From Acidocella sp. (lineage in GTDB: Bacteria > Pseudomonadota > Alphaproteobacteria > Acetobacterales > Acetobacteraceae), in contig JAMFRU010000040.1 of assembly GCA_026224875.1 (NCBI GenBank), positions 1-51,289 of the forward strand: 51,289 nt of DNA, given 5' to 3'. The position numbers and the translations under genes are program-made. Below the pieces are notes generated by a model. That model ran no database searches, was not told the origin of the DNA, and saw only the letters and a program-made list of their open reading frames with translations. Of this stretch, positions 9,306 through 18,478 are shown one piece after another; position 1 is the stretch's first letter; each line of letters opens with the position of its first letter.

Positions 9306-11465
9306 TCAGGTCACCGTTAACGTGAAGCTGCTTACCGCAGTGTTAGTGCCCGCAGTACTCTGTACCCACACATAATAATTCCCCGCAACGGCCGGAATGG
9401 TCTGGAACACCGCCCATAGCGCATTAGAGTCGAAAACCAATGCCGCCTCCCAGCCCGTGCTGGGCACCACAGCATTCGAGGTCGAGAGCGCGACCTGCGT
9501 CGGCACATTCTGTGCCGGCGTTACCGAGCCATTCAGCGGAATGGTATCGACAGTATCTCCATGCACATAACTTCCGCCTGGATTATTAAATCCATAGACC
9601 AGCGCCGGTGCCGCAGCCACGGTAATGGCGGAGGACACAGTCGTAGCACCGGTACCCGAATCCTGCGCCCACGCATAATAAGTCCCACCCGCCGCAGGCG
9701 TCAGAGCTGCCGTGTAACTCCCGCCACTATTGGTTGCCACAATCCAACCACTCGTCGGCACCACAGTATTCTGCACGGAGAGTTGGACATTAACATTATC
9801 CGCCATCGGGCTCACCGTCCCGCTAACGGTCAGCACCGTCCCAGCCACACCGCTAGAAGGTGCGGTCACGCTCAACGAAGCCAATACCACCGACACCGCC
9901 GCGGACACCGCATTCACAACCGTATTCCCCACCTGCTCCGCCCAAATATAAACCGTTCCAGCCGCGGCCGGCGTCAGGCTGCCGGTCCACGCCCCAGCGC
10001 TCGTCACCGCATTTACCCAAACCACAGGTGCCACCGTCGCACTGGCCGAAAGCCCAATCTGCACCGCCGTATTACCAGGCGACACAGCACCGCTAACTGC
10101 AATGGCACTCCCCAGCGTTGCCGTACCCGGCAGGCTCAACATGCTAATCGAAGGCGGTGCCACGGTGAAATTGTTAGAAACACCCAACACCGCAACATTA
10201 TTCTGGTCCCGTACACGCATCGAATATGTCCCGGCTGTCAGCCCCGGCACCGTGAAACTATACGCATTTTCGGTAATCACCGGGCTTGCCGCCACTGCCC
10301 AAGTCGAACCGCCATCAACCGAATAATCCAGAGCCGTCGGCGCATCATTAAAAATACCCCCCGACACAACAAACATTGTGCTCAAACCCGGCGGCACAAT
10401 CGAGGCGATGGTAATCGTCGGCGCATTCGGCACCACCCCGCTCCACCACACCAGAGACCCACCAGAATAACGCAACCCCAGCAACGTCGTCGATGCACCC
10501 GGCGGCAGGCTGGTGCTCCCAGAGCCAGACGTAATACCCGTTCCCATCGTCACAGGCCCAGGCGCAAGATTAACCAAAGTGCAGGAAAACCCCGGTCCCA
10601 TATTGGTAAAATTCGCCGTCAGCGTAACCGGCACGCTCGCCACCAAAAACCGGCCATTATGCTCCGTCGAATCCAGCACGGTATTCGCCGTCAGCTCAAC
10701 AACGGAGGACTGCACGCTCGGCAATTTGTTCTGAAGATACCCCCAGATCGCACTGAAACTCTGCACACTCAGCGTATTGCCGCTTTGCGCCACCAGCAGC
10801 TCATCACTATCCCCCGCCGGCCCCGCCGCGGGCAATTCATCAATCGTCTGCCCACCCAAAAACTGCCCATAGGGCATCCACGCCAGTGCCCCGTTCTGCC
10901 AAAGCGCGACATAATCGGAATCACCAACCGAGCTCGCCGAATTTCCCGCCGCAGGCCCCGCCAGCCCGTCGCCAGCCGGGCCCGTGGCACCAGCAGGACC
11001 CACAGGCCCCGCCGCCCCCACAGGCCCCTGCGGCCCGGCAGCCCCCGCCACAGACGACGCCGTGACGCTGATCACACCATTCTCGATGGCAAGCCCGCTG
11101 CCCGCCGTGAAAAGCCCCCACAACGCCTGCACAGGCAGCAAACCCGGCGCCCCATCAGCGCTGATCACAATATCATCGGAGAGCGCCAGAGACGCCTGCA
11201 CCGGGAACCCCGCATGGTCGGCACCCGTCGCCGCCAGCGCGCCCGCTCTTAACGCCAGCCCGGTGCCAACCACCACAGCTTCCGGCGCCCCAGCCCCTAT
11301 GCTATTTCGTCCCAGCAGATCGCCCGTGGCTATATTGATCCCCGGCTGCAAATCAGCCGTCAGTTGCGACACAGTAACCGAATACAGCAATCCTGCCTGT
11401 GATAAAGGCAGCAGATCACCCGCACCAACGGAGGCCGCCGGCGGTAATTGCGCGATGGTTGTCAT
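9306..11465 (-). CDS. Tail fibre with collagen-like and Ig-like repeats
   Basis: A 719-residue fibre. The first ~60 residues (TTIAQLPPAASVGAGDLLPL) match the start of the next spike protein and probably attach it to the baseplate. A Gly-x-y collagen-like run occupies about residues 140-165. The C-terminal half has at least three repeats of about 90 residues. Each repeat contains a V-x-G-x-V-x-P strand start and a G-T-x-Y-x-W-A-Q/V-Q strand near its end (TVYIWAEQ, TYYAWAQD, NYYVWVQS), as in bacterial Ig-like adhesin domains. It probably binds the cell surface. Four bases separate it from the esterase-like gene. Confidence 0.8.
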   Translation of the reverse strand: MTTIAQLPPAASVGAGDLLPLSQAGLLYSVTVSQLTADLQPGINIATGDLLGRNSIGAGAPEAVVVGTGLALRAGALAATGADHAGFPVQASLALSDDIVISADGAPGLLPVQALWGLFTAGSGLAIENGVISVTASSVAGAAGPQGPVGAAGPVGPAGATGPAGDGLAGPAAGNSASSVGDSDYVALWQNGALAWMPYGQFLGGQTIDELPAAGPAGDSDELLVAQSGNTLSVQSFSAIWGYLQNKLPSVQSSVVELTANTVLDSTEHNGRFLVASVPVTLTANFTNMGPGFSCTLVNLAPGPVTMGTGITSGSGSTSLPPGASTTLLGLRYSGGSLVWWSGVVPNAPTITIASIVPPGLSTMFVVSGGIFNDAPTALDYSVDGGSTWAVAASPVITENAYSFTVPGLTAGTYSMRVRDQNNVAVLGVSNNFTVAPPSISMLSLPGTATLGSAIAVSGAVSPGNTAVQIGLSASATVAPVVWVNAVTSAGAWTGSLTPAAAGTVYIWAEQVGNTVVNAVSAAVSVVLASLSVTAPSSGVAGTVLTVSGTVSPMADNVNVQLSVQNTVVPTSGWIVATNSGGSYTAALTPAAGGTYYAWAQDSGTGATTVSSAITVAAAPALVYGFNNPGGSYVHGDTVDTIPLNGSVTPAQNVPTQVALSTSNAVVPSTGWEAALVFDSNALWAVFQTIPAVAGNYYVWVQSTAGTNTAVSSFTLTVT

Positions 11466-11508
11466 GATCAGCTTTCGTTGAGTTATCCCGTTTCCGGCAA
11501 GCTACGCT

Positions 11509-14073
11509 TCAGGCCACCGCCACCCAGTTGGATGATCCCGTTCCGGATTGCTTCACCCAGAACGTCGTGCCCACACCACCATTCAAATTCCGGAACGTCG
11601 AACCTGCAGGTGCTGTAACCGCATTCAAAGGCGAGCCACGGCCAATAAGCTCCACCGCCCCCGTCGTTTCCGCATCGGATATAATCCGCACAGCACCACT
11701 CCCCGCCGGATGCAGCGAGATATCACCGCTTTGTGTCTTAACCGTCACGCTGCCGTCGCCATTTGGCGATACATAATCGTTTTGCGAAAACCGCATCGCC
11801 CGCCAGCCACTGGCGCCACGGCCAATCCAATCGATCGTCGCATTCGCCGGCACGGTAATCGGTGCCCCCGTCCAATTGCTTTGCACCGGCGCGGCCCCCG
11901 CCGCCGCAAAAGTTACATTCGCCAGGCAATCGATGCTCAGCTCTTTATTCTGCCACGGCGCCAAACCCACCTGTGCGGTTGCAATCGCACCAATCCCATC
12001 ACCGGTAATCGTCACCGTCGTTCCAGCGCCATAACCGGAACCAAAACTGGTCATCTGAATACCGACGATCTTGCCGGCATAAATATTCGCGGTCGCCGCC
12101 GCCCCGGTACCCGTTCCCGTAACGGTGATCGTTGCATGGGTATAAGTAAGACCGGTGTTGGTTATCTTTATAAAAATCACCTGCCCGGCCACCAAAGCCG
12201 CCTGCGCGGTCACCATGCTGGTAATCGGCGCCGTCGCTTGCGATATCGACACGGCATCCGCAATATCCGGGATCGTCAGCGTATAAACCCCATTGACCAG
12301 CGTAGGATTCACCGCCCATCGGGACGTGAAATTCAGCAGATTTCCACGGATGGTGATGCTATCCGTATAGGCTGAAATCGCATTTATTACATTACCGCCG
12401 GAGCTTACAAAAATAACATTGTCTTCAACCAGCAGGTTCTGCGCGCCATCGCGCACCACAATGCCAAGCGCACTACCGCTATAGCTTATCCAATTTCCTA
12501 CAATCGACAAATCCGTACAGGCAAGACCAAAATTGTCACCGCTACCATCACCTTCCACGTTCTGGACACTGACCGACTGCTGCGTGCAGTCCTGAATAAA
12601 ATTAGACCGCGCCCGGCAGTTCTGCCCGCCGCCAATATTCAAACCGACCAAGGATCCATTGATGAAGTTATTATCCACATCCGTATAAACAGAGCCGCCG
12701 CAGTCAATGCCAAAGGGGGACGAACCCGAAATCATATTCCCGGAGACCTTGCAATACCCCGTATCGCACAAAATGCCCGCACCAAAGGATGCCGCCGAAC
12801 TATTATTCGTGCACAGATTTCCCGAAACAAGTATGTTGCGGCCGGAAATATAAATCCCATACTCTCTATTGGAGTAGCAATTATTGGAAGCGATGATCGC
12901 CCCCAACACGTCCGGATTCGCATTTCCATATAAAAACGGCTGCACATTAACGTTATTGGCAACAAAATTGCCGACCAATATGCCAACACCGTTGTTCCAA
13001 CAGGTATTGGCGACAATATGCAGTTCCCGGATTTTTAACGTGAACGTGGTATCCATGCTGTTCACGATAATACCGTTGTTCGAGTTGTCATGCGCACGGC
13101 AGTTGGTAATGCTTAACGCATCCCCAGCAAACGCATTAAGCCCGTGCAGCGCATTCCCCGTAAACTCACAGTCGCTCACATGATGCTGCGTAATCTCCGG
13201 ATCACTCGGCAGATACGTCAGACCGCTGCCATTGTTTACGCTCATGGCATTCCGGAACAGGCAGCGCGAAATCAGCGACTTCGTACACGCCGATCCAATT
13301 GCGACGGACAACGTATTCGCCGTGACAGCGGTATTGGCATCAAAAATAACACCATCAGCGTAAAAACTGGTGCTGGTAACATTAATCCAGGTGGGCGTCG
13401 CAGCCGTCCCAAGCCTGGACTGCGCCGGGCGCAGCAAAATGCTCAACCCCGGCACACCCAACAACGTGCAAACCACCCCGGTAATATCGCACTCACCCGC
13501 AATGGCATAGGTCTTCGCCTGCAGCCGTACGGGCAACCCGCTTGCCACCGCCGCCAGCAATGCCGCGCTATCATCCGTCACGCCATCACCAACCGCGCCA
13601 AAATCCTCGATTGAAACAGCGTTCGCCGCCAACGCAGCAATCGTCCGTACCGAAGTCGCCCCGGTTGCTTTTGCCGTCAGCGCTCCACCCTGCACACCGG
13701 GCACATTCGCCAGGCCCGCCAGAAAATTCGCATAGGAAACACCGACATTTTTGCCACCTTGTCCCAACGGCACAACGTCAACCGCTCCCGGCACCGCGCC
13801 CGTGGTCAGGCCGGGAATCAGAAACGGCACTGAAGTGGCGGATAGTGTATTACCCGACAGCGTTAAATTCGCGCCCACGGTAATCGGGCCAGGCCCCGCG
13901 GTTCCCGTTCCCGCATTGCCCAGCAGACTGTTCTGCGGCAGCGTCAGCGCCGTCTGCACACCCGCGAGCAGCTGCGCCCGCGTTGCCGCCAACGTCTGCC
14001 CGTTCTGATATATTGCTAACAGGTCTGTGTCGGATACAGAGCTGGCCGGTGGTAATTGTCCAATGGTCGGCAT
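11509..14073 (-). CDS. Tailspike with right-handed beta-helix (pectate-lyase superfamily fold)
   Basis: An 854-residue spike. Residues 1-60 (PTIGQLPPASSVSDTDLLAI) form the attachment module shared with the gene at 9306-11465. Around residue 157, SIEDFGAVGDGVTDDSAAL is the canonical entry to phage beta-helix spikes. The middle is full of Asn/Gly-rich turns (NNGIIVNS, CYSNREYGIYISGRN, GNLCTNNSS), consistent with stacked coils to about residue 600. The C-terminus is a beta-rich tip. Such spikes bind and often depolymerise O-antigen or capsule. Catalytic residues cannot be assigned from sequence. Confidence 0.85.
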   Translation of the reverse strand: MPTIGQLPPASSVSDTDLLAIYQNGQTLAATRAQLLAGVQTALTLPQNSLLGNAGTGTAGPGPITVGANLTLSGNTLSATSVPFLIPGLTTGAVPGAVDVVPLGQGGKNVGVSYANFLAGLANVPGVQGGALTAKATGATSVRTIAALAANAVSIEDFGAVGDGVTDDSAALLAAVASGLPVRLQAKTYAIAGECDITGVVCTLLGVPGLSILLRPAQSRLGTAATPTWINVTSTSFYADGVIFDANTAVTANTLSVAIGSACTKSLISRCLFRNAMSVNNGSGLTYLPSDPEITQHHVSDCEFTGNALHGLNAFAGDALSITNCRAHDNSNNGIIVNSMDTTFTLKIRELHIVANTCWNNGVGILVGNFVANNVNVQPFLYGNANPDVLGAIIASNNCYSNREYGIYISGRNILVSGNLCTNNSSAASFGAGILCDTGYCKVSGNMISGSSPFGIDCGGSVYTDVDNNFINGSLVGLNIGGGQNCRARSNFIQDCTQQSVSVQNVEGDGSGDNFGLACTDLSIVGNWISYSGSALGIVVRDGAQNLLVEDNVIFVSSGGNVINAISAYTDSITIRGNLLNFTSRWAVNPTLVNGVYTLTIPDIADAVSISQATAPITSMVTAQAALVAGQVIFIKITNTGLTYTHATITVTGTGTGAAATANIYAGKIVGIQMTSFGSGYGAGTTVTITGDGIGAIATAQVGLAPWQNKELSIDCLANVTFAAAGAAPVQSNWTGAPITVPANATIDWIGRGASGWRAMRFSQNDYVSPNGDGSVTVKTQSGDISLHPAGSGAVRIISDAETTGAVELIGRGSPLNAVTAPAGSTFRNLNGGVGTTFWVKQSGTGSSNWVAVA

Positions 14074-14080
14074 CGCTACC

Positions 14081-14563
14081 TCAAATCGTCGTGAGCGGGG
14101 TTCCCGTCGGGTCCGTCAGCGCCTGGCCCAGCGATGTCTGCAATGCATTCACCGGCGCCGGCACGAAAGAGAGTGCCACCACGGGCAAAGCGATGCTGCG
14201 TACCAATGTACGCCCGCCCGCCGTGGTAACATTAATCGTAACGGTATAGGTCGTCAGCGCCTGCCCGTTGCTCAGCCACAGCACCGCCCTCGCCCCATCC
14301 GCGGCTGCGGACACCAAAGTGAGATCCCCCGGATTATCCGGGCTTATCATCACATCCAAGGTGCTGATCCCGTCACCAGGATTAGCGGTCAGCGCCGGCG
14401 TCAAATCGAACACATAGTCCAGCGTATCGCCAGGGTCCTTTGCCGGCCACACCAACGCTTGCGGCGGCGGTATCTGCGGCCCGCGCGGCGTGGGCACGAA
14501 ACCGTCAATCTGCAAATACCGCGCGTTGGACGGTAACCATAAATGGTTCGCAGGAATTGTCAT
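14081..14563 (-). CDS. Small fibre-associated protein, function unknown
   Basis: A 160-residue protein starting MTIPANHLWLPSNARYLQIDG. It has an Ig-like beta pattern (LDYVFDLTPALTANPGDGIS, then YTVTINVTTAGGRTLVRSI), with no catalytic motif. The frame opens earlier at 14674 inside the Gly-rich fibre, but ATG 14563 follows the strong GAGGAGGGGG and is the real start. It lies between two fibre genes, so a fibre connector or chaperone is plausible. No family was recognised. Confidence 0.65.
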   Translation of the reverse strand: MTIPANHLWLPSNARYLQIDGFVPTPRGPQIPPPQALVWPAKDPGDTLDYVFDLTPALTANPGDGISTLDVMISPDNPGDLTLVSAAADGARAVLWLSNGQALTTYTVTINVTTAGGRTLVRSIALPVVALSFVPAPVNALQTSLGQALTDPTGTPLTTI

Positions 14564-14573
14564 CGCCCCCTCC

Positions 14574-15830
14574 TCAATATTCGACCACGACAAGCCCGGC
14601 ACCACCTGGGCCGCCCGGAGAGCCAATCGGGTTGGCTCCTGGCGAGCAACCGCCACCGCCACCGCCACCGCCATAGCTCTGTGCCGACGCTCCCGTCACC
14701 GGCCCGCTTACACCGCGCCCATTGCCGGGACCGCCGCCATCACCACCACGGCACGCCACAACAATCGCATCGCCCCCATCGGAGCCCGGCAAATTCAACT
14801 GTCCGCCACTCGCCCAACCGCCAGCACCACCGGCATTGGAGATCGAAGCCGTCGATGTTCCACCACCGCCTCCGGCACCACCCAAAGCGAGCAAAAACCC
14901 CGCAAAAGCCGAATTTTCCCCACCGCCCCCTGTTCCCGGGCCGGCTGGTGCCTCACCGCCGCCGCCAACATAAACCGGAATCACCTGCCCCGGCGTCAAT
15001 CCGGACATAATGCTGATCACCTTGCCGCCGGCCCCGCCACCGCCACTCGGCATACTGGCGTGAAACCCTCCAGCACCGCCGCCGGCAGTCACCTCTACAC
15101 GCACCGTCGTCACGCCATTGGGCACGATAAAACTGCCCGGCGCCGTAAACACCTGAATCGTGGAAAAACCCGGGCGCAGCGCCGGCAATTTATATTGCAA
15201 AAACGGCGCACCCGCGGCCACCGCAATATTGGACGAAGTAATGGCCAATTGTCCAAAATTCACCGTCACCACATACAGGCCCACCCAACCCGTATCCACC
15301 GCCGGGGTTGCCTGTGAGCCGGACAATCCGGCGGCACCCGGTTTCACCTGCAGCTGCACGCGCTGTATCCGCTGGGTATTCTGCTCCGTCCCCGCATTAC
15401 CCGGCCCCGAAAATGCCTGGCTCGGATCCGCCGCATTCACATAAGGCAAAACCATCGGATCAGCATCGGTCTCGGAAAATGCCGCCTCAATCAGATAGTT
15501 TATAGATTGCCCCGAGCTTGCCGGCACCGCCAGCGTAAAATTTACCGCCTGCAGATTAATCCCGGTTTTAACAATCTGGTCCGCAACATCCGCCGGCAGC
15601 GACCCATAGGCCGACGCATCCAGGCTCGAAAGCTGCGTAATACTCCCAGGCCCCACAGTCACGGCAAGCGAGGCCGGTGTCGTCGGTGTACAGCTCAAGC
15701 CATCCACCATCACCCCCGTCCCCAATGTCGCCGCGGTCAGCGCCGCAATCCCGACCATGGCATTACGATTAGGGTACAATATATCAGAATCCTGTGGAAT
15801 GCTCCCAGGATAGACAATATTACGATCCAT
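14574..15830 (-). CDS. Glycine-rich tail fibre or adhesin
   Basis: A 418-residue fibre. The N-terminal ~215 residues (DRNIVYPGSIPQDSDILYP onward) resemble the baseplate-attached region of phage fibres. From about residue 220 a beta segment (FSTIQVFTAPGSFIVPNG, then TTVRVEVTAGGGAGG) leads into a long polyglycine-patterned tip with many GGGG runs, ending GGAGLVVVEY. Such Gly-rich sandwiches form receptor-binding tips in several phages. The gene is directly downstream of the baseplate I-like protein, the usual site for the first fibre. Confidence 0.8.
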   Translation of the reverse strand: MDRNIVYPGSIPQDSDILYPNRNAMVGIAALTAATLGTGVMVDGLSCTPTTPASLAVTVGPGSITQLSSLDASAYGSLPADVADQIVKTGINLQAVNFTLAVPASSGQSINYLIEAAFSETDADPMVLPYVNAADPSQAFSGPGNAGTEQNTQRIQRVQLQVKPGAAGLSGSQATPAVDTGWVGLYVVTVNFGQLAITSSNIAVAAGAPFLQYKLPALRPGFSTIQVFTAPGSFIVPNGVTTVRVEVTAGGGAGGFHASMPSGGGGAGGKVISIMSGLTPGQVIPVYVGGGGEAPAGPGTGGGGENSAFAGFLLALGGAGGGGGTSTASISNAGGAGGWASGGQLNLPGSDGGDAIVVACRGGDGGGPGNGRGVSGPVTGASAQSYGGGGGGGGCSPGANPIGSPGGPGGAGLVVVEY

Positions 15831-15839
15831 AAATGATCC

Positions 15840-16418
15840 TTAGTTGGAGATATTCGTCCAGGCGATTGTTGTGGTCGGCACCACCGCCGCGATGCCGGCA
15901 TAAATCTCGGTATCGCTAATGTTGCCTTGAAATTCCGAATTATTCGGCCGGTATGCCTGCACCAAAAACTGATACGGCATCGTCATGCTGCCATACCCGC
16001 CGGCCAGCCCGTAACCCATATTCGCGTTATAGCCACCCGTATCAGCCGGGTTACGCGGCTCGAAAATCACCGGGGGCCGCCCGGTCAAATCCTGCAACGC
16101 CTGCACCACGCTGGCCCGCGTTGCCCTCGGCCGCACCAAATTCTGTTGAATGCGCGCTCGATAAGCCACATCAACCTCCGCCACCCGCCGCGTCAGCGCC
16201 GGACCAAAATAATCGACCGAAGCAATGTCCAGAAATATGCCATTCGCCGTGCCAACGCGCTTCTGCGCATCAACCCCATCGAGCAGCGAGAACACCTCCA
16301 CCCAGGCGCTCGCAATTCCGGCCAGCACGGCATCCAGTACCGGCGAACTATCCGCAAACCACCGCGCCGGCAACACCGATTTCAACCTGCCGAGCAGGCC
16401 CGCAATATCAATGCTCAT
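15840..16418 (-). CDS. Baseplate/tail protein, P2 gpI / Mu gp48-like
   Basis: A 192-residue protein following the baseplate J gene with only one intervening base. N-terminal LLGRLKSVLPARWF and the segment GIFLDIASVDYFGP, then RARIQQNLVRPRATRASVVQAL, resemble the family that completes the baseplate wedge and links it to the fibres. The C-terminus carries the Gly/Tyr-rich loop GGYNANMGYGLAGGYGSMTM. Assignment rests on gene order as well as sequence. Confidence 0.7.
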   Translation of the reverse strand: MSIDIAGLLGRLKSVLPARWFADSSPVLDAVLAGIASAWVEVFSLLDGVDAQKRVGTANGIFLDIASVDYFGPALTRRVAEVDVAYRARIQQNLVRPRATRASVVQALQDLTGRPPVIFEPRNPADTGGYNANMGYGLAGGYGSMTMPYQFLVQAYRPNNSEFQGNISDTEIYAGIAAVVPTTTIAWTNISN

Positions 16419-16419
16419 T

Positions 16420-17544
16420 TCAGGACACCGTCACCACGCCGGCCCTCACCACACCAAACAACGGCGGCACCAAATCCGCCGTCCCGCCATTCAGCAACAG
16501 ATCAGACAAATTCACCACGGCACCGGACGCGTCATAAATCTGCTGCGCCAGCTTGGTATAACTCAGCACCGCCCCAATCGGCAGCGAAGCAATATACACC
16601 TCCACCCCGGCCGCCACCGCCGTAACGGCGGCGGTATGATTGGCCCCAGCCCCCGTCACCAACGCCACCAAAACATTCGCCAGAACCACATTCGGTCCCT
16701 GCACCACAAAGCTCGTCCCCACCGGCCGTACGGCATCCACCTCCTGCTGCACCGCCTGCAACAGCGCTACCGGCGGCGCACCCGTTCCATCATCGATGGT
16801 GACCACAAAGTGTCCCATCTGTATCCCGCCCGCCTGGTTAAGGTTTTCCGTAATGCTGTAGCTCAACCCTTGCTGAACACCGGCAACGGCAGCACCAATC
16901 GAAACATTCGTGGCCCGGGACAGGCTCGCCAGATAATTTCCAAACCGCGCCTTGAACGCCGCATCGCTTTCAGCATCCACACCGCCGGTCAAGGCATTCG
17001 CATTCGTTACGGCATCCACACCCGCCACGGCCGTGCTTACCAGCGAGATCATCCCCGGCAGAACATTTCCTGCAATCCCCGCAACCGCGGCCACCACCGG
17101 TACATTCACACTGGCCACACCAGGCATAATCACATACCCGCTCGCGGCGGCATTATACGCGGCATTGCTTACATCAGCCGTCACCACAAAACTCTGCGTA
17201 TTCGCCGCCGTCGAAACATTCGTCCCCACCGGCACCAAAGCCGTCGAGGTCGCACTGAACCGCGAAAAAATCACCTGGCCGGATGCCGCCACCGCCGGCA
17301 GACGCATAAAACCAAAATCCGCGCCAAAACTATCGCAATCCGCACCGCTGCTCGTCGCCAGCCGCGTCGCTGCCAGCACCTCCACAATCAACCATTGCAG
17401 CCAAAGTGCCACGGAAGCATTCGCCTCCAATATCGCCCGCAGCACGGAGCCCACCGTCAAATCGATCAGGCTGGATGCAGCACCCTGCACAGACGCCGCC
17501 ATCCCCTCCATGAGAGAGGAAAAATTCTGAAGTGATAATTGCAT
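16420..17544 (-). CDS. Baseplate J family protein (Mu gp47-like)
   Basis: A 374-residue wedge protein. The N-terminal GSVLRAILEANASVALWLQW and the central LPGMISLVSTAVAGVDAVTN followed by GGVDAESDAAFKARFGNYLA are the hallmarks of the baseplate J/gp47 family. In contractile tails this protein bridges the hub to the tail-fibre network and carries the trigger for contraction. Length is typical. It lies between the gpW-like and gpI-like genes, exactly as in Mu and P2. Confidence 0.92.
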   Translation of the reverse strand: MQLSLQNFSSLMEGMAASVQGAASSLIDLTVGSVLRAILEANASVALWLQWLIVEVLAATRLATSSGADCDSFGADFGFMRLPAVAASGQVIFSRFSATSTALVPVGTNVSTAANTQSFVVTADVSNAAYNAAASGYVIMPGVASVNVPVVAAVAGIAGNVLPGMISLVSTAVAGVDAVTNANALTGGVDAESDAAFKARFGNYLASLSRATNVSIGAAVAGVQQGLSYSITENLNQAGGIQMGHFVVTIDDGTGAPPVALLQAVQQEVDAVRPVGTSFVVQGPNVVLANVLVALVTGAGANHTAAVTAVAAGVEVYIASLPIGAVLSYTKLAQQIYDASGAVVNLSDLLLNGGTADLVPPLFGVVRAGVVTVS

Positions 17545-17552
17545 GAAACCCC

Positions 17553-17915
17553 CTAGACGGAGAAAGAGAGTGTCGACGTCTGCAGCGTCGCCGCATCGGT
17601 ATACGTCAGCGTCGCCATCACCGTACCGTCATTTCCGGCAACGGTCGTCACCACCGGCGGTGGCGATGCCGCCACATCCGCCTCCTGCAGCAATTGCGCC
17701 CTCGTAACACCGGCAATGGCCGCCGGCGCGCCAGGCTGCCCCACAAACTGCCCCAACCCCGCGCCATAGTTCAACTGCCAGATATAATCGCCCTGGTTCG
17801 TCAGCAACCGCCGCAACACCCGTTGCAAGGTCAGCGTGGCGCCATCGGCCAGCGCCAAATCCCCCGTCGGTCCCACAGATAAATCGCCACCAATCTGCAA
17901 CGCCAGATCAACCAT
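17553..17915 (-). CDS. Baseplate protein, GPW/gp25-like
   Basis: A 120-residue wedge protein. LALQIGGDLSVGPTGDLALA, then TLQRVLRRLLTNQGDYIW and NYGAGLGQFVG, match the gp25/gpW (Mu gp46) fold, which starts sheath polymerisation at the baseplate. A GTG at 17933 overlaps the stop of the gpV gene, but ATG 17915 is preceded by GGAGA at about seven bases and is preferred. Confidence 0.85.
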   Translation of the reverse strand: MVDLALQIGGDLSVGPTGDLALADGATLTLQRVLRRLLTNQGDYIWQLNYGAGLGQFVGQPGAPAAIAGVTRAQLLQEADVAASPPPVVTTVAGNDGTVMATLTYTDAATLQTSTLSFSV

Positions 17916-17929
17916 CACACTGTCTCCGA

Positions 17930-18478
17930 TCACACTGTCTCAGAGGGCAATCCGGTGCTCCCACCCTGCGGCACAACATGCACATGCTGATCATGCGCCT
18001 GCCGTAACGCCGCCACCGTCCCATGCGTGCCATTCAGGTCGTAAATATCACCGCTCACCACGAGATTTCCCGTCACATTCACCTGCGGCGCCTGCAAGGA
18101 AATCGTCCCGTCATTTAGCAATTTAATAAAACTGCCGGTCTGGTGCCGCAGCCACAACTCACCCGCGGGCGCTGCCATGGGCTGATCCACCGTGGACCAT
18201 ATCGCTCCCATAACAACGCCCTGCTCGGCATCACCTTCCTGGGCAATCACCAGCACCTGGGCCCCCGGCATCAATGGTGCGGCCAACCCCCATCCAGCCC
18301 CCACCCAGGCCGAAATCACCGGCAGCCACCCTGTCAACACATTCTCTGGCTGCAACAAAATACGCGCCGCATAGGCCTTCGGATCAAAACTGGAAACCAG
18401 GCCAAACCGCGCCACTCCGGCCCGCCCATCCAACCCTCCAGCACCGGCCTTAATAAAATTTAGCAGATGCTCCATCAC
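17930..18478 (-). CDS. Baseplate assembly protein V (spike)
   Basis: A 182-residue central spike protein. RFGLVSSFDPKAYAARILLQ followed by TGWLPVISAWVGAGWGLAAP is the OB-fold region, and VNVTGNLVVSGDIYDLNG begins the short beta-helix that forms the membrane-piercing tip. The C-terminal HDQHVHVVPQGGSTGLP gives the conserved HxH that often binds iron at the spike apex. Its start overlaps the hub gene stop. Confidence 0.92.
   Translation of the reverse strand: MMEHLLNFIKAGAGGLDGRAGVARFGLVSSFDPKAYAARILLQPENVLTGWLPVISAWVGAGWGLAAPLMPGAQVLVIAQEGDAEQGVVMGAIWSTVDQPMAAPAGELWLRHQTGSFIKLLNDGTISLQAPQVNVTGNLVVSGDIYDLNGTHGTVAALRQAHDQHVHVVPQGGSTGLPSETV

Noticed and set aside
9561-11252. 563-residue open frame on the plus strand across the Ig-like fibre
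   Set aside because: It is very rich in Arg and His, lacks any domain, and lies antisense to a well-supported fibre gene; a typical GC-rich shadow frame.
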